DNA of 64,000 bases from Ancylostoma caninum (lineage: Eukaryota; Nematoda; Chromadorea; Rhabditida; Ancylostomatidae): assembly GCA_037903475.1 (NCBI GenBank), contig JBAJFG010000589.1, forward strand, positions 298,166 through 362,165, written 5' to 3'. The position numbers and the translations under genes were made by a program. Shown one piece after another: positions 23,895-34,736 of the stretch. Every line of letters begins with the position of its first letter. Within the stretch, counting starts at the first letter, position 1. Under the pieces are notes generated by a model. It was not told the DNA's origin. It ran no database searches and worked only from the letters and a program-made list of their open reading frames with translations.

Positions 23895-24358
23895 AGGCAG
23901 CAGGAGCTGAAATTCTCGACTCTGAGCTGAGCTGCAGGTGGTGAAGTACAGGCTCGGCACATCATAAATGTGAAACGAACACAGACAATGATGGCTTATC
24001 TGCAGAGAAAATGGAACACTCGTCGCGAACACGCCTGGCCGTGTTCGCGCGCGGACGAGTTTTCCCCGGCGCGAAAGCCAGTGCGGCGCGTGGTTTCGGC
24101 CGAGTCCCGCCATGAAACCCTGTGAATTGAATGCATTTCGTTTTCCCTTTGCGCCAAACCACGCACCGCAATGGCTTTTTGCGCCGGGGAAAACTCGTCC
24201 GCGCGCGAACACGGCCAGGCGTGTTCGCGACGAATGTTCCATTTTCTCTGCAGGTAAGCCATAATTGTCTGTGTTCGTTTCACATTTATGATGTGCTGAG
24301 TCTGTACTTCATCACCCACAGCTCAGCTCGGAGTCGAGGATTTCAGCTCCTGCTGCCT
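23895..24358. mobile_element. TTAA-flanked foldback element, family copy 1
   Basis: TTAA lies immediately outside both ends (23891-23894 and 24359-24362). Ends AGGCAGCAGGAGCTGAAAT and ATTTCAGCTCCTGCTGCCT are exact reverse complements. The arms pair over roughly 190 bp, including GTTCGCGCGCGGACGAGTTT. A TTAA duplication points to piggyBac-type transposition, though the termini are not the usual piggyBac CCC. It is non-autonomous. Confidence 0.85.
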
Positions 24359-24643
24359 TTAAGAAGCCTCTGCGCAGTTTTCTCCTTCTACATCTCTAGC
24401 CTCAATTCACGGTCTTCCTCAATATCAATAACCAATAAGGTCATCCTGTGCAATGAAGTCGACGGATCTGTTAGTTTTTGATGTCCATAATTTATCACAT
24501 TTTTGCACAATAAAGCCTGTCAGTTTAGCGCTGAGAAAAGAAGATTCACCTGCGTGGCAATACAAAAATTTTGTGGCAAGCAACAATAACTACACCCACT
24601 AATATACGTTCAAGGTTTGCCTCTGCACAAAATGCGTAATTAA

Positions 24644-25336
24644 AGGCAGCACCCACGGAAATTTTCGACTTAAAGATCTAAGCGTATTACGAAGGTATAG
24701 GTTTTAGAAGTTTATGGCTAGGTTAGGTACAGCAGGTGTGGTCGAGTTGCATGAGCCAGGGGATGGGGAACGATATCAAAAGATCGATAATGTCATTTTT
24801 TTACCGCTTGGATCTTCGCGCGATCAGTTATTTGTTCTAAACTGCAGCCTTCTAATACCTCATTAAGATAAATAAACAATAGAAATTGTGTGGCACTTAG
24901 CCAAGACTTCACTAAGAAATCAAAAGGTCATGAATTTTCCTAATGGGGAAGAATTTGGAGAAAATTGAAATTTCATCGGAAATGAGTACGAACTGTTGCC
25001 AAAGTACTTCAAATTCTGTAAAATACAGATGAGAAGACATTCTAGCTAATAAAAATAGCGAAAAGTATAAAAATAATCATCGAAAGAACCCACGAAGCGA
25101 AAAAACGAGTGAATCTCCCCAAGAATGCAGCAAAACAGCTGTTTCTATTGCAGTTCGCGCAACAAACAATCGCCGGAAAACTCGTCCGAATTTGGCGCCA
25201 GCACGAAGATGTACCAGTTACTGCGCTGAACGCAGTGGGTTTCTGATGTCGTAATTGTAACGGAACCAACCGGATTGCTCTAAAGCACCGGGAAGTGCGA
25301 AAATCTGAGCAGCGAAAGTTTCCGTGGATGCTGCCT
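24644..25336. mobile_element. TTAA-flanked element, family copy 2
   Basis: The left flank is TTAA (24640-24643) and the right flank CTAA (25337-25340). Termini AGGCAGCACCCACGGAAATT and AGTTTCCGTGGATGCTGCCT are near-reverse complements and match the element in the first palindrome. The 693-bp interior has no transposase. Confidence 0.75.
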
Positions 25337-25394
25337 CTAAAGCGCTGTTGCGTTGGCGCAGAATGACAGGCATCATGAGTCCTATCCTATTGTT

Positions 25395-25690
25395 TCTATT
25401 AGGTCAAGTATGAAATGCCTGATTTTATGAGCGGTCATTTTGACAACGTCTACCTTCGAAACTTAACTAGATCACTTCTAATCTTTCTTTTCATTATGGT
25501 GCCTCCCTATTCCAAAATCACCTCCTTGGATTTCTATAAGCGTTCAAATTTTTGTTTGTTCGATTATATTTTCTGTAATATTATTCGAAGAGCAAAAATC
25601 ATGTCATTTTGGAACATGGGTTCCACATTCGAACCATCAGAGCAGAGAAAGGTGTGACCTTCATGAGCAGGGTTAAGCATGACGATAGGA
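25395..25690 (+). repeat. Penelope-like remnant, first piece
   Basis: Starting at 'ctattaggtcaagtatgaaatg', this is colinear with 32222-32500 with roughly one change in six to eight bases. The second piece of the same copy appears to be 27590-28035. It has no intact ORF. Confidence 0.65.
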
Positions 25691-25708
25691 AGAACCGACT
25701 CTCAATAC

Positions 25709-25785
25709 GACCCCCCCCCTATTCCTTCATCTAACCCCCACCTTTCCACTCCCCCTCCCCTCTCCCCACTCCCCCGCCCCTTTTG
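25709..25785. repeat. C-rich pyrimidine tract
   Basis: Nearly pure C/T with long C runs (ACCCCCCCCTATTCC, CTCCCCCTCCCCTCTCCCC). The complementary strand is G-rich and could form quadruplex or H-DNA structures. This is composition only; function unknown. Confidence 0.7.
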
Positions 25786-26218
25786 CTTCCGCATGTTTTC
25801 TCTGTACACTAAAAAGTTTCAGGGAAGAAGACACAAACGAAATACATAAAAACCAAAAATTGGAACTAAAACAACCTTGAAGTCGATATGCATCCTTTCT
25901 TATCCGGGTGGCGGTCAAGACGTACGCCGCGACGCAACCGCGCCGCACGCGCATGCTTCCCAAGTTCAGCTTGTTTCTTCAAATTCGAAGCACTAAATGA
26001 CAATGGTGGCCACGTTCTCACAGTTTGTGAGTTCCGATAACACTCATCTGTTCCTCTCAAGCTTAGAAAAGTTGTCCATATCCACGCAGAACTGCTCACA
26101 CCCTCGAAAGGTACAGCCGCGACGCGCACATGAATCGACCAATCACGGACCAGCACCGTACCTCTTGTCACGCAGCCTTCTTATCCGATCTGACCAGACT
26201 GCCAGCAGGAAAGATCAT

Positions 26219-27380
26219 GTCATTACGTGTCAAAACAGAACTGGTTAGCAGCGTATGAGAAGGAATCGGTTTCAGCGTTGGCATTTGTTTTCGCTCACGG
26301 GTTCGATTCCCGGCGCCTCCAAGAAATTTTTGCACGGTTTGGAACCGTATCAGGATTCAGTGTGGAGTAGAGAGGATTTAAAGGTTTGAAAATGAAGTGA
26401 GTGGAGCGAAATCGATCGATTATAAATGCGAGAATTCGCCTACAGTGGACGCCAGTTTGTGGAAAACTAGGGCTACTTAGACCTCCTACTGAGGTTCTCT
26501 GACCCAAAATCAGCTAATGCTTATCTGTGTATCCATAGAGGACGATCAGCTCTATCTTTTGCCGGAGTTTCAATTTTCTGCACCTTCATATATTTTCGGA
26601 AGCTCGATGGGAAATCGATGAGAAATTTGGCGAATTTCCCATCGATTTCCCATCTAAATTGCGGGAAAACGGGCGAACTTCGTAGAGCCAGATTCTGTAT
26701 TCAAATGGGAAATTTCCTCGAAGAATTTATTAGAAGAAAAGTTATCGTGATATCTGCTAATTGCTTCTCAGTGATTTCCCAAACAGATTTACTCCATTTT
26801 CACTATCTGTTCAAACTGCGAGATTTTCACTTCTTCAACTCCCATAGAGAGAGTTTGTCTTCTACCGAAGTTTCACTACCTCCACGTAATAGGGTTCCAA
26901 GCATTAATTCTTTATCCCTATTATCGCACCCCAATAATTGCTCCTGCTTGCGTGAGTTAGATGGAAAATTCCGCCTCGGAGACCCGAAAACTTGAAAAAT
27001 TTCCCATCGAGCTCCCAAAAGCATATGAAGTTCTAGAAAATTGAAACTCCGGCAAAATATAGAGCTGATCGTTCTCTATGCACAAGTAGGAAAGCATTTG
27101 CTGACTTCAAGTCAGAGAACTTCAGCAAGAGGTCTAAGTCACCCTACTTCTCCACGTTCTGACGAGCCCTGCAGGCGTATCCTCGCATGTGCAATCGATT
27201 GATCCGGCAACTCACACTCTATTTTTTGAAATTTCCACCCTCTTTACTCCACGCTTGGTTCTGAAGTGATTCCGACAAGTGCAAAAATCTATTGAAGACG
27301 CCGGGAATCGAAACCGTGGGTACGCTGAAGCCGATTTCTCTCATACGCTGCCAACCAGTTCTGCTTTAACTCGTAATGAC
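26219..27380. mobile_element. 1.16-kb foldback element with tRNA-like B box in both arms
   Basis: The left arm starts GTCATTACG and the right arm ends CGTAATGAC; arms of about 400 bp pair imperfectly around a ~350-bp centre. Each arm has GGTTCGATTCCCGG or TTTCGATTCCCGGCG preceded by 'ggttagcagcgtatgagag', resembling the B box and D arm of a tRNA. No complete cloverleaf or acceptor stem is present, so this is tRNA-derived sequence, not a tRNA gene. The element lies inside a Penelope-like copy. Confidence 0.7.
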
Positions 27381-27589
27381 GTGTTGGTTTTTGCTGGCAA
27401 GGGCGGAACGTCATTTGTCATTTCATAAAACAGTTATGAATTTACATTCAATGGTCAAGCCACCTCTATGTACCCCACCCACACCTCTCCAATACGACCC
27501 CTCCCCCTTTCCCAGCCCCCTCCGATACGACCCCCTCATGGGAAATTCCCAACGCACGCTTGAACCTGTTCATGAGCCAGTAACATTCA

Positions 27590-28035
27590 GGTATTCACAG
27601 AATACTACAATTAAAAGTGGATTGGTCAACAAAATTTCCACACTTTGGCCCTGAAAAATGAGTGCCAATTTTTGACCATTTTTCACAAAACCACGCTGCT
27701 TATGCCAGGGGAGAAGGGGTGAGGACCAAGCTGCAACTCACTGCATCGGCCACGCCTTGCCCTATTTAAGCACAACTCTCAGGGATAAGCCCACTTATTA
27801 CTGGGAAAAACATTCAATTCTCAACATGATGTTGGAAACGCTCTCCGCAATTTGATTTCCTCTAGCTTTTCGTGCTTGCAAGCTGTTAGCGGAAACAAGC
27901 CACCGCTAAGATGACAAGGCTTTGCCGACAGTACAGGAGCATATTCGGATATCTTGTAGCTTATCTTGCTTTAGAAACAAAACTCAAAACCTTCTCATTC
28001 AAAATCAGACATTTCATGCTCACCTACCTTATATT
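27590..28035 (+). repeat. Penelope-like remnant, second piece
   Basis: Colinear with 32700-33150. It shares 'gccaatttttgaccattttt', 'catgatgttggaaacgctct' and 'aggagcatattcggatatct'. In the intact copy at 32222-33150 the two pieces lie about 200 bp apart. Confidence 0.7.
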
Positions 28036-28450
28036 ATTTGGGTGTTCATTTCCATATGGCGTATTCATTTCCATATTCGTTGTATTGCTAGCATTTGTTG
28101 TATTGTTCGATGAAGAGCGAACAAGCAATTGAAAAAGCGAAAAAAATCCTAATCCTAATACGGCCGCATAGTATGACAGTTCTCGATATGTTCGCTTAGC
28201 ATTTTTCCAAGTTCTATTATGGGACTTCAGGTACGTGCTAACACAACAAGCTGTGTTCTTGACTTATCAAAGAAAATATGCGGCCTTCTGAGTCATGGCT
28301 CGGTAAAGGACTGGAATCGATTAAATTCGACGATCCGGTTGCATATCTAATCCAATTAAACAGATGTAAATAAATAAATATGTTTGTAACTTTTCGTGGT
28401 ATTATAGATCTATACTGCCGTGCTATACTAGTAATGAACACGTTTTATTT

Positions 28451-28487
28451 GGCCTGACGTTTGAACCTCACGTCTTCTTCAGAGGCC
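28451..28487 (-). ncRNA. Degenerate hammerhead-ribozyme motif
   Basis: On the minus strand AGGCCT-CTGAAGA-...-CAAAC-GTC-AGGCC. The outer stem (GGCCT/AGGCC) and the CUGANGA core are kept, but the second core box reads CAAA instead of GAAA and stem II is weak. It is probably inactive, a relic of a Penelope-type terminal repeat like those at 31706 and 33480. Confidence 0.5.
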
Positions 28488-28489
28488 TG

Positions 28490-31400
28490 AAAGTGGTCCA
28501 AGGTGATGTTATTTTACGAGCTGGCCCATCAAACGCTTTCTCTCCCAGTGCATTCGTCTCGCGTTAACTAGAGCATTGTGATATTCCAGTAGGAGAGCCC
28601 CCCGTGTTTCAAAAATTCAGCGGGTACAGCATTCAGCACCAATGTATGTATGAAGTATTGGTAATAATTGGTTTGATTACCCTGAGCACGGACCTGAAGA
28701 AGAGCAAATAAGCGGCTGGAGGTGCTCTGTCCCACTCATCGGCAACGATTACAGTTGCAAGTCTTAGTGAATAAGACGTTAGGTTGAACGTGTCGCCCAC
28801 ACTTAAGGCCCACTTTTAGAACTTGCGCAGCCACTTTCTTGTTGTGTGAAGTTGATGATAACTAGAACTAGGTGTTCAGAAATAAAAGTAATGCCCATAA
28901 TCTTTTATTCGTGAATAATCTTTTATTATAAAGTATGAATCGATCGCCGTTGGCATCTCGAACGAGCTGGGAGAGCTTAGTTCCGTTGGATTCTGGGTTG
29001 GCGGCAACTCTCGTCTGAATGGACACAGTGTCGAAGTTGTTGCAGATCGGTGGTTGCCCTGTACCTTCTCGGCGTCAGAGTCCTGCCTCAATACACCATC
29101 TACTGCCTTAACCATACCAGGGCTCCTCACCTTGCAGGTTTCCGCCTATGACATACTACGAGTATACTGCCTAGAACACTACGCTGTACTACGACGACTT
29201 ACGGCCGATCAGGGCGACACGCCGTAGTACAGGGGAAGATAGTACTGCTAGTCAGATTATATAAGTTTGTTATACTACTAATACTACAGTACTACTATAC
29301 CACTATCAGAAGAGGTCCTACGGGGCTCAAAGGGGGAACCTACTGGATAGTACTTACTATAATATACTGAGAGGAAAAGAACCTGAGGGCTGTGCCTTCT
29401 AGCTCCCTGCCACCGCTGCCAAGACTGAAGGCTACGGCACAGCTCCCCCCCAGTCCTGAAACGGTACTTACACGTTCTTCTCTAGTCCTTCTTCTAATTG
29501 ATCCACTTCCGAGAATATCCGTCTGTCGTCCATCATCGTTCCATCATCAATCGATACCGTGCAGGACCCCGCCAGCTCCCATCATCGATCGGCTCCAGCT
29601 GCGTGAACTCTCATACGACTGCGCACAACACTGAGCCAGCCAGCGTCGGCAGCGCCCTTATATGTATAGGCCGTCTCTGGGAAGGGGCGGAGCCTGTGGA
29701 GGGAACGCGGCAATAACTGCCGTAGCTGCGTGCGCGGCAACGCCGCGACGGCAACCATTAACCACGCGGCGCGACAGGGCAGTGCTCCCGGCCACTGCTA
29801 GATCGAGGAGCGGAGTCCGCGTCCGCGACAGAAGTTGTGCAGTCTCCTTAGCTGCACGCGACACTTCAAGGCAATGTGTCTAAAGCCAAAAATCATTAAG
29901 GGATTGAATACTCGGTTTACGCGTCAGATTTACCGTGTGTCTCGCGGTGTTATGAAGCACAACCGCATTTTTGGGCCTTTTTTCATCTCATTCCTAATTT
30001 TCTTATCTGATAGTGAGCCCTTCCATGAGCATTGAGATAAAGTACTTCTCAGCACTCTCGTCCAGTCTAAGCCTGTATAGGTGAGCTTCATGTCCACAAT
30101 GGGTGAAACAGTGTTCAAGTTCAACCGTCACACTGCCCTATCTTCTCCACCTAACTCATCAACCCTTGACTGGGTAGGAGATGGGTAAGAGATGATCGTA
30201 TCAGTAAGAACAAGGCTAGACCCACATTCATGTAAGTCGTGCAATACGGCGCCTGCCTCTTAGCCTTTGTCGTCACATCAGACCCGTCAACTGATATGTC
30301 AGACGCTTGTGAAGCATGGTGGCATCGCATGTAAGTGATCTTACCCTCCGGTGTATGTCTAATATTGGAGATAAAGCGGCTGATAACATGAACCTCCTCC
30401 GATGCTAACTTCCACTCCTTGACTGAAAGAGGTGATCAAAGGAAGATGTGCAAACAATCGGAATCCTCGAACCTTATACTCTTGCAAGTTGGTAGTCTTC
30501 TACTTCCTCAGTGAGGCGCATTCAAATGGTCGGCAAGCTCTCGATGATTCAACATGATGTAAGACGTTTTCCTAGCGTGCATCGTGCAAGTGTCATGTTG
30601 TGGTAAATTTCGTTCTACTATACAACGACGGAAAAATCATTAAAGTGGACTCAAGAAAAAACATGGAGCTTATTGAGGAACTGAATTGGACTCACATTCA
30701 CCTCGCTGCAGAAGGGACAGGAAACAGTTATTCGTAGGGAATCTTCCTTGTGCTTGTTGCATAGAGCCTTTGTAGCCTTTGTAAACCACCAATAGTTGTG
30801 AAAGGATCTTCACAGTGTTCGCAGTAGACAATCGTCTTCCCGTTTGCCGCAGCTCTTTGATGCCTTTGTTCAATCTTGAAATCCTCTATCTGCTGGTTTG
30901 TCTATCCATGGAAAATGAAGAAATGCATGCAACTCTGCCCTTTTGTCTATGCCACAGGCAAATCACTCATTCTGGTTACTGCTGCAATTAGGAGTGCTCT
31001 GATCTGATGTAGTGCAACTAATGTGACGATAACGACAGAATCATGAAAAGTATGAATGATAACTTACATCAAAGATCATCATTAACATGCATCATGGCAG
31101 CCTTGGCTAACTAAACTATAGGGAAATAGAACAGAGTAAGATCCGACTGGCTTGGCTAGGAACCTTCCTGTATAATGAGCCTCCTGACCTGACTGCTCTT
31201 TCCATGTTCTTGGACATGACTAGTTGTAAGAGGATGTAGTCTTGCTACCGCAGAGCATAGACTGCTGTGGTCGTGTGGCTGGGTCGTCAAGCATAGTGTG
31301 ATCGTTATTTAGGTTCACGGAACTGTTTGCTGATATCCACGAAAGAATTTGACACATGAAATCCCACAAGAGTTTCAAAGGTCTCACAAAACCACAAAAA

Positions 31401-31650
31401 AGTAAGAACCAAAGATACCCTGAGGGAGCTTCCGCATCAGAGCACAGAAATTTTAGTAAAGAATTTAGTAGCCAGACAATAAAAGTTAGAGGAATCATGC
31501 AGTGTATGAGCATGCAAGCAAAAAGCAGTAAGGGAAAACAAATGCGTAAGCTTCTCCTTCGATCTATCAGTTGATTCTCATGCTCATATATGCATGTAAA
31601 GTTAATCAATATGGGAAGGTAGAGCAGATCCAAGAATAAATAATGACAAA
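28490..31650. other. Anonymous sequence, no gene supported
   Basis: 29150-29370 is rich in TACTAC/AGTACT motifs that fold back on themselves (GTACTACGACG against CGCCGTAGTAC). 29660-29870 is GC-rich. A 137-codon minus-strand ORF at 31220-31633 has hydrophobic runs but overlaps an ORF on the other strand and has no recognised motif; I do not call it a gene. Confidence 0.4.
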
Positions 31651-31705
31651 GAGGTATTGTTTTATGTTCAACTGCACGCGAGATTAGTAGTCAGTTTATT
31701 CAAAC

Positions 31706-31741
31706 GGCCAACGTTTCGGAGCTATCTCCTTCTTCAGGGCC
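31706..31741 (-). ncRNA. Hammerhead ribozyme motif, Penelope terminal repeat
   Basis: Reading minus: GGCC stem I, CTGAAGA core (fits CUGANGA), hairpin GGAG-ATAG-CTCC as stem II, GAAA core, then a minimal ACGT helix III and GGCC closing stem I. Extremely short helix III is typical of Penelope hammerheads, thought to cleave as dimers. Both conserved boxes are intact. Activity is not shown. Confidence 0.7.
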
Positions 31742-32933
31742 TGAAATGGGTTAAACAACTTGTTGAAGCTGTCCCATCAAGTGCATTAGCAATCAAGCTT
31801 AAAGTTCGAAAACTCATTTTTCAATCACCGGTAAAGCTCCTACACAACTGAAAACGTGTACACACCTCGTGACACGGCACTGATGGTGGGTAGCGCCGGG
31901 TGACCGCTCGCTCGTCGTCAGTGGTTGCGGGCAATGGAGACTGACCGCTCAACCACGACTTGATCAGAATTGACACAGATCTATATAAGAGGCAAGCTTC
32001 GCTGGTGATCGATAAGCATTCATCCTTACGATTCATTGATGGGCTCTTGGTTCTGATTAGAAATGCTTCTATGGTTTTGCGCACCGTTATATCAGTTTCC
32101 TGTGTATGGTGACTATGAGTATGGTGACTCGTACTTCAAAATCGACGTTATCGTGCTTCTGAACTCGATGTGCACCTAGTGGAGTGGATTTTCTGGAATT
32201 TCGTTTTCCCTCTAGGTGTTCTTTAATTCTATTAGGTCGTCAAGTATGAAATGTCTGATTTTATGAGCGGTCAGTTTGACAGTCTGTATCTTCGAAAATT
32301 TACTAGATCTCTTCTCATCTTCATTTTCATTATGAAGGTACATCCTCTTCCTTTCAAAATCACTTCCTGGGTTTCTGATCAGTTTTCGAATTTTTGTTTG
32401 AAAGCATTTCTTGTAGAACTACTCAAAGACGAAAAATCGTGTCGTTTTGGAACATAGGCTCCATTTTCCATCCTTTAGAGTTTAGAAAGCTGGGAACATC
32501 AGGGTAGTGTTAAGGGACAATTGGCTAGTAAAAGCACTGAACAGCGTTTGCTTGGGAAGTTCTGCTCAGGTGACATGAAGCTGCAAAGTGAGCCTTATGA
32601 TGAACCTGGATTTCGATGAGCTGGAAGCCGTAGCCGAAGCGGATAGGAGTCAAACTAGGTCAGCATAAGCAGCAAGGTGTGGCCTTTATATTCCATTAAT
32701 ATTTAGGTACTCAAGGCAATATGACCATTAAAAGTGGTTCGGTAAACGAATTTTTCCCAGTTTGACCCTCAAAAATGGGTGCCAATTTTTGACCATTTTT
32801 CACAAATCCACGCTGCTTAAGCCAGAGGAGCAGGGGTGAGGACCCACCTGCCAGTCACTGTACTGAGCAAATCTTGCTCTATTTGACCACAACTCCTTTC
32901 AGGGATTAGCTCACTTCTTGCTGGAGAAAATGT

Positions 32934-33437
32934 TCAATTTTCAACATCATGTTGGAAACGCTCTTCCTCACTTGATCGCCCATAGCTTTCCATGCTTCTA
33001 AGGTGTTGGAGCAGCCAAGCCATATTTAAGATGGCAAGGCTATGGAGATAGTATAGGAGCATATTCGGATATCTTATACTGCATCTTGCTTTAGAAACAA
33101 AACTCAAAATCTTCTCATCCAAAATCAGACATTTCATACTTGACGACCTAATAAGTTTCAGAGGTCGTGCTGTTTCGCCTATGTAAACGTCGCCACACAC
33201 TTTGCATGAAATCTGATAGATGGCTCCTGATATCATGCAGTCTCCTTCTTTCCCAGAAGGACAGACGATACAGTTTGGTGTGGTGCAAAGACGATCATAT
33301 AGTCGATTCCTTACTAGCCGACGCTTTAGATTATCGGAGGGCACATCCACTAGGTTCACAAGATCGTTCAAACCTGATTTCCTCAAGCAGACCCGTATAG
33401 CTCTGCTTACCTCGTCCGAAATGAATGGAATGCACAA
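32934..33437 (-). pseudogene. GIY-YIG endonuclease domain of a Penelope-like element
   Basis: A 167-codon ORF. Residues ~50-70 have the cysteine pattern CTTPNCIVCPSGKEGDC. The GIY-YIG core follows: AIYQISCKVCGDVYIGETARPL at ~72-93, here written with the usual I-Y and Y-I-G tyrosines present. The expected downstream Arg-x-x-x-Glu-His helix is absent and the reading frame changes after ARPLKL, so the C-terminus is probably frameshifted. There is no reverse transcriptase domain upstream. Confidence 0.75.
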
Positions 33438-33479
33438 GGGGATCTTATTTTCCGGACCAATACCAAGCTGCTGGTTTCA

Positions 33480-33515
33480 GGCCCTGAAGAAGGAGATAGC
33501 TCCGAAACGTTGGCC
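33480..33515 (+). ncRNA. Hammerhead ribozyme motif, inverted second copy
   Basis: Identical core to 31706-31741 but on the opposite strand: GGCC, CTGAAGA, GGAG-ATAG-CTCC, GAAA, CGTT, GGCC. It lies about 45 bp upstream, in element orientation, of the GIY-YIG ORF. Confidence 0.7.
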
Positions 33516-33569
33516 GTTTGAATAAATTGACTACTAATCTCGCGTGCAGTTGAACATAAAACAATACGG

Positions 33570-34736
33570 AATTCAAGTCATGCCGAGATTCATAAACAGC
33601 CGATCCTGGAAGACAAAAAGGTAAAACATACCCTTAAAGATTCACAAAGGCGAAAAGTAGCGATGGGCGCAATGAAAAAAAGCTCTTACGACAACAAAGG
33701 TGGAGCAAAATGTCCCTATAATATCATTATCTATACGAAAAAGTGTGCAAAAAAGTGAAAACGTACCTGAACAACGATGAACAGCCGAAAGTGCGAGGAA
33801 GAACAACGATGGGTGAAAATATCGGGTTGTTGCGAAAATAATTGCCGTTTTATGCTCAGTTGAACCTTTCTCTTCTGCCCAATTTGAGCAACTGCCGCCC
33901 AATTTATGTGACCTGCTGATAGAGCTTTTCCTCCTCTTTCGAAGGCTGGCTGAATATTTTGGCTAGCTCTTTTCTGAGGGTTTTTGTGAAGTCGCGAACA
34001 AATCATGATCCGACGTGATTTTCGGGTAATTATGGTTCATGACTTCAAACTCGATCAGTCTTTGTCGGATGCTTGCGGTAATCTTTCATTTGTTTTGGCT
34101 TCGGATCGCCTTCCAAATGGGCAATGAGCTATTCGGTCGCAAGTTTTTCTTCCGTCGATTTTGATCCCCAAAACAACAACGGTGGTGGCCACAGGTTGTT
34201 CTCTGACGATCAAGCGTTGAGAAGGGTCGTGGGACCTAATCCGGGTCCAACCATTTGGACTTTGAGGGCAGGGATGGGGGCTCACTATGCTACAGTTTCA
34301 AAACATTTGACTTCAATCGACATGACAAGAAAGGTGCGGAAGTGAACACCCCACGATCTGACAGATGACCAGCGTCTCACCCGCTGTGTCATCTTTTCTA
34401 ACTTAATTTTTGCCTCAAAAACTACCCATTTCTGCACCGCGAAACAGCTATCAATGGAGCTCGGTTCCTGTACGATAGAAAGAAACGTGAATTCGTTTCG
34501 GTAGACTCTTCCTCCCATCTCCAACTTTTTCTAAATCTAGTCTTCGCACTAGGGAGGTTGTGTCAGGAGTGTGGTGATGCTGTAAGAGTGTGATCCACTG
34601 CAGTCTTCTCCAGTCAAGTACTAACACCAGAGTCCTGGCATTGTAATTTCGAGTTGATACCAGCGAATCTGCTAGCGATGTGGTCGGCAGTGGCGAACAA
34701 AAACTGATTCCCCCCTTTTCCAAAGTAACGTTAAGC
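33570..34736. other. Left flank of palindrome 1
   Basis: No gene supported. On minus, 34451-34660 contains NYNARTL and a TxxxRRLDLEKVGDG-like stretch that could be the decayed start of an RTE-type LINE endonuclease; this is weak. The flank does not resemble the right flank of palindrome 1. Confidence 0.35.

Larger units (their letters stand above)
31652..33568 (-). mobile_element. Penelope-like retroelement, truncated, inverted terminal repeats
   Basis: The ends are inverted copies of a ~95-bp block (31652-31745 on -, 33475-33568 on +) that holds a hammerhead-ribozyme motif and the flank TTCAACTGCACGCGAGATTA. Between them lies a GIY-YIG endonuclease fragment on minus. Penelope-like elements combine a reverse transcriptase with a GIY-YIG nuclease and have hammerhead-bearing terminal repeats in direct or inverted order (established). 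The reverse transcriptase part is missing, so this copy is dead. Its middle (32222-33150) is shared with the split copy at 25395-28035. Confidence 0.75.

Noticed and set aside
26219..26325. A tRNA gene at the GGTTCGATTCCCGG sequence
   Set aside because: No matching acceptor stem or anticodon arm can be drawn; it is only tRNA-derived sequence.
31220..31633. 137-codon minus-strand ORF as a membrane protein
   Set aside because: Hydrophobic runs come from AT-rich DNA, an ORF overlaps on the other strand and no motif is recognised.
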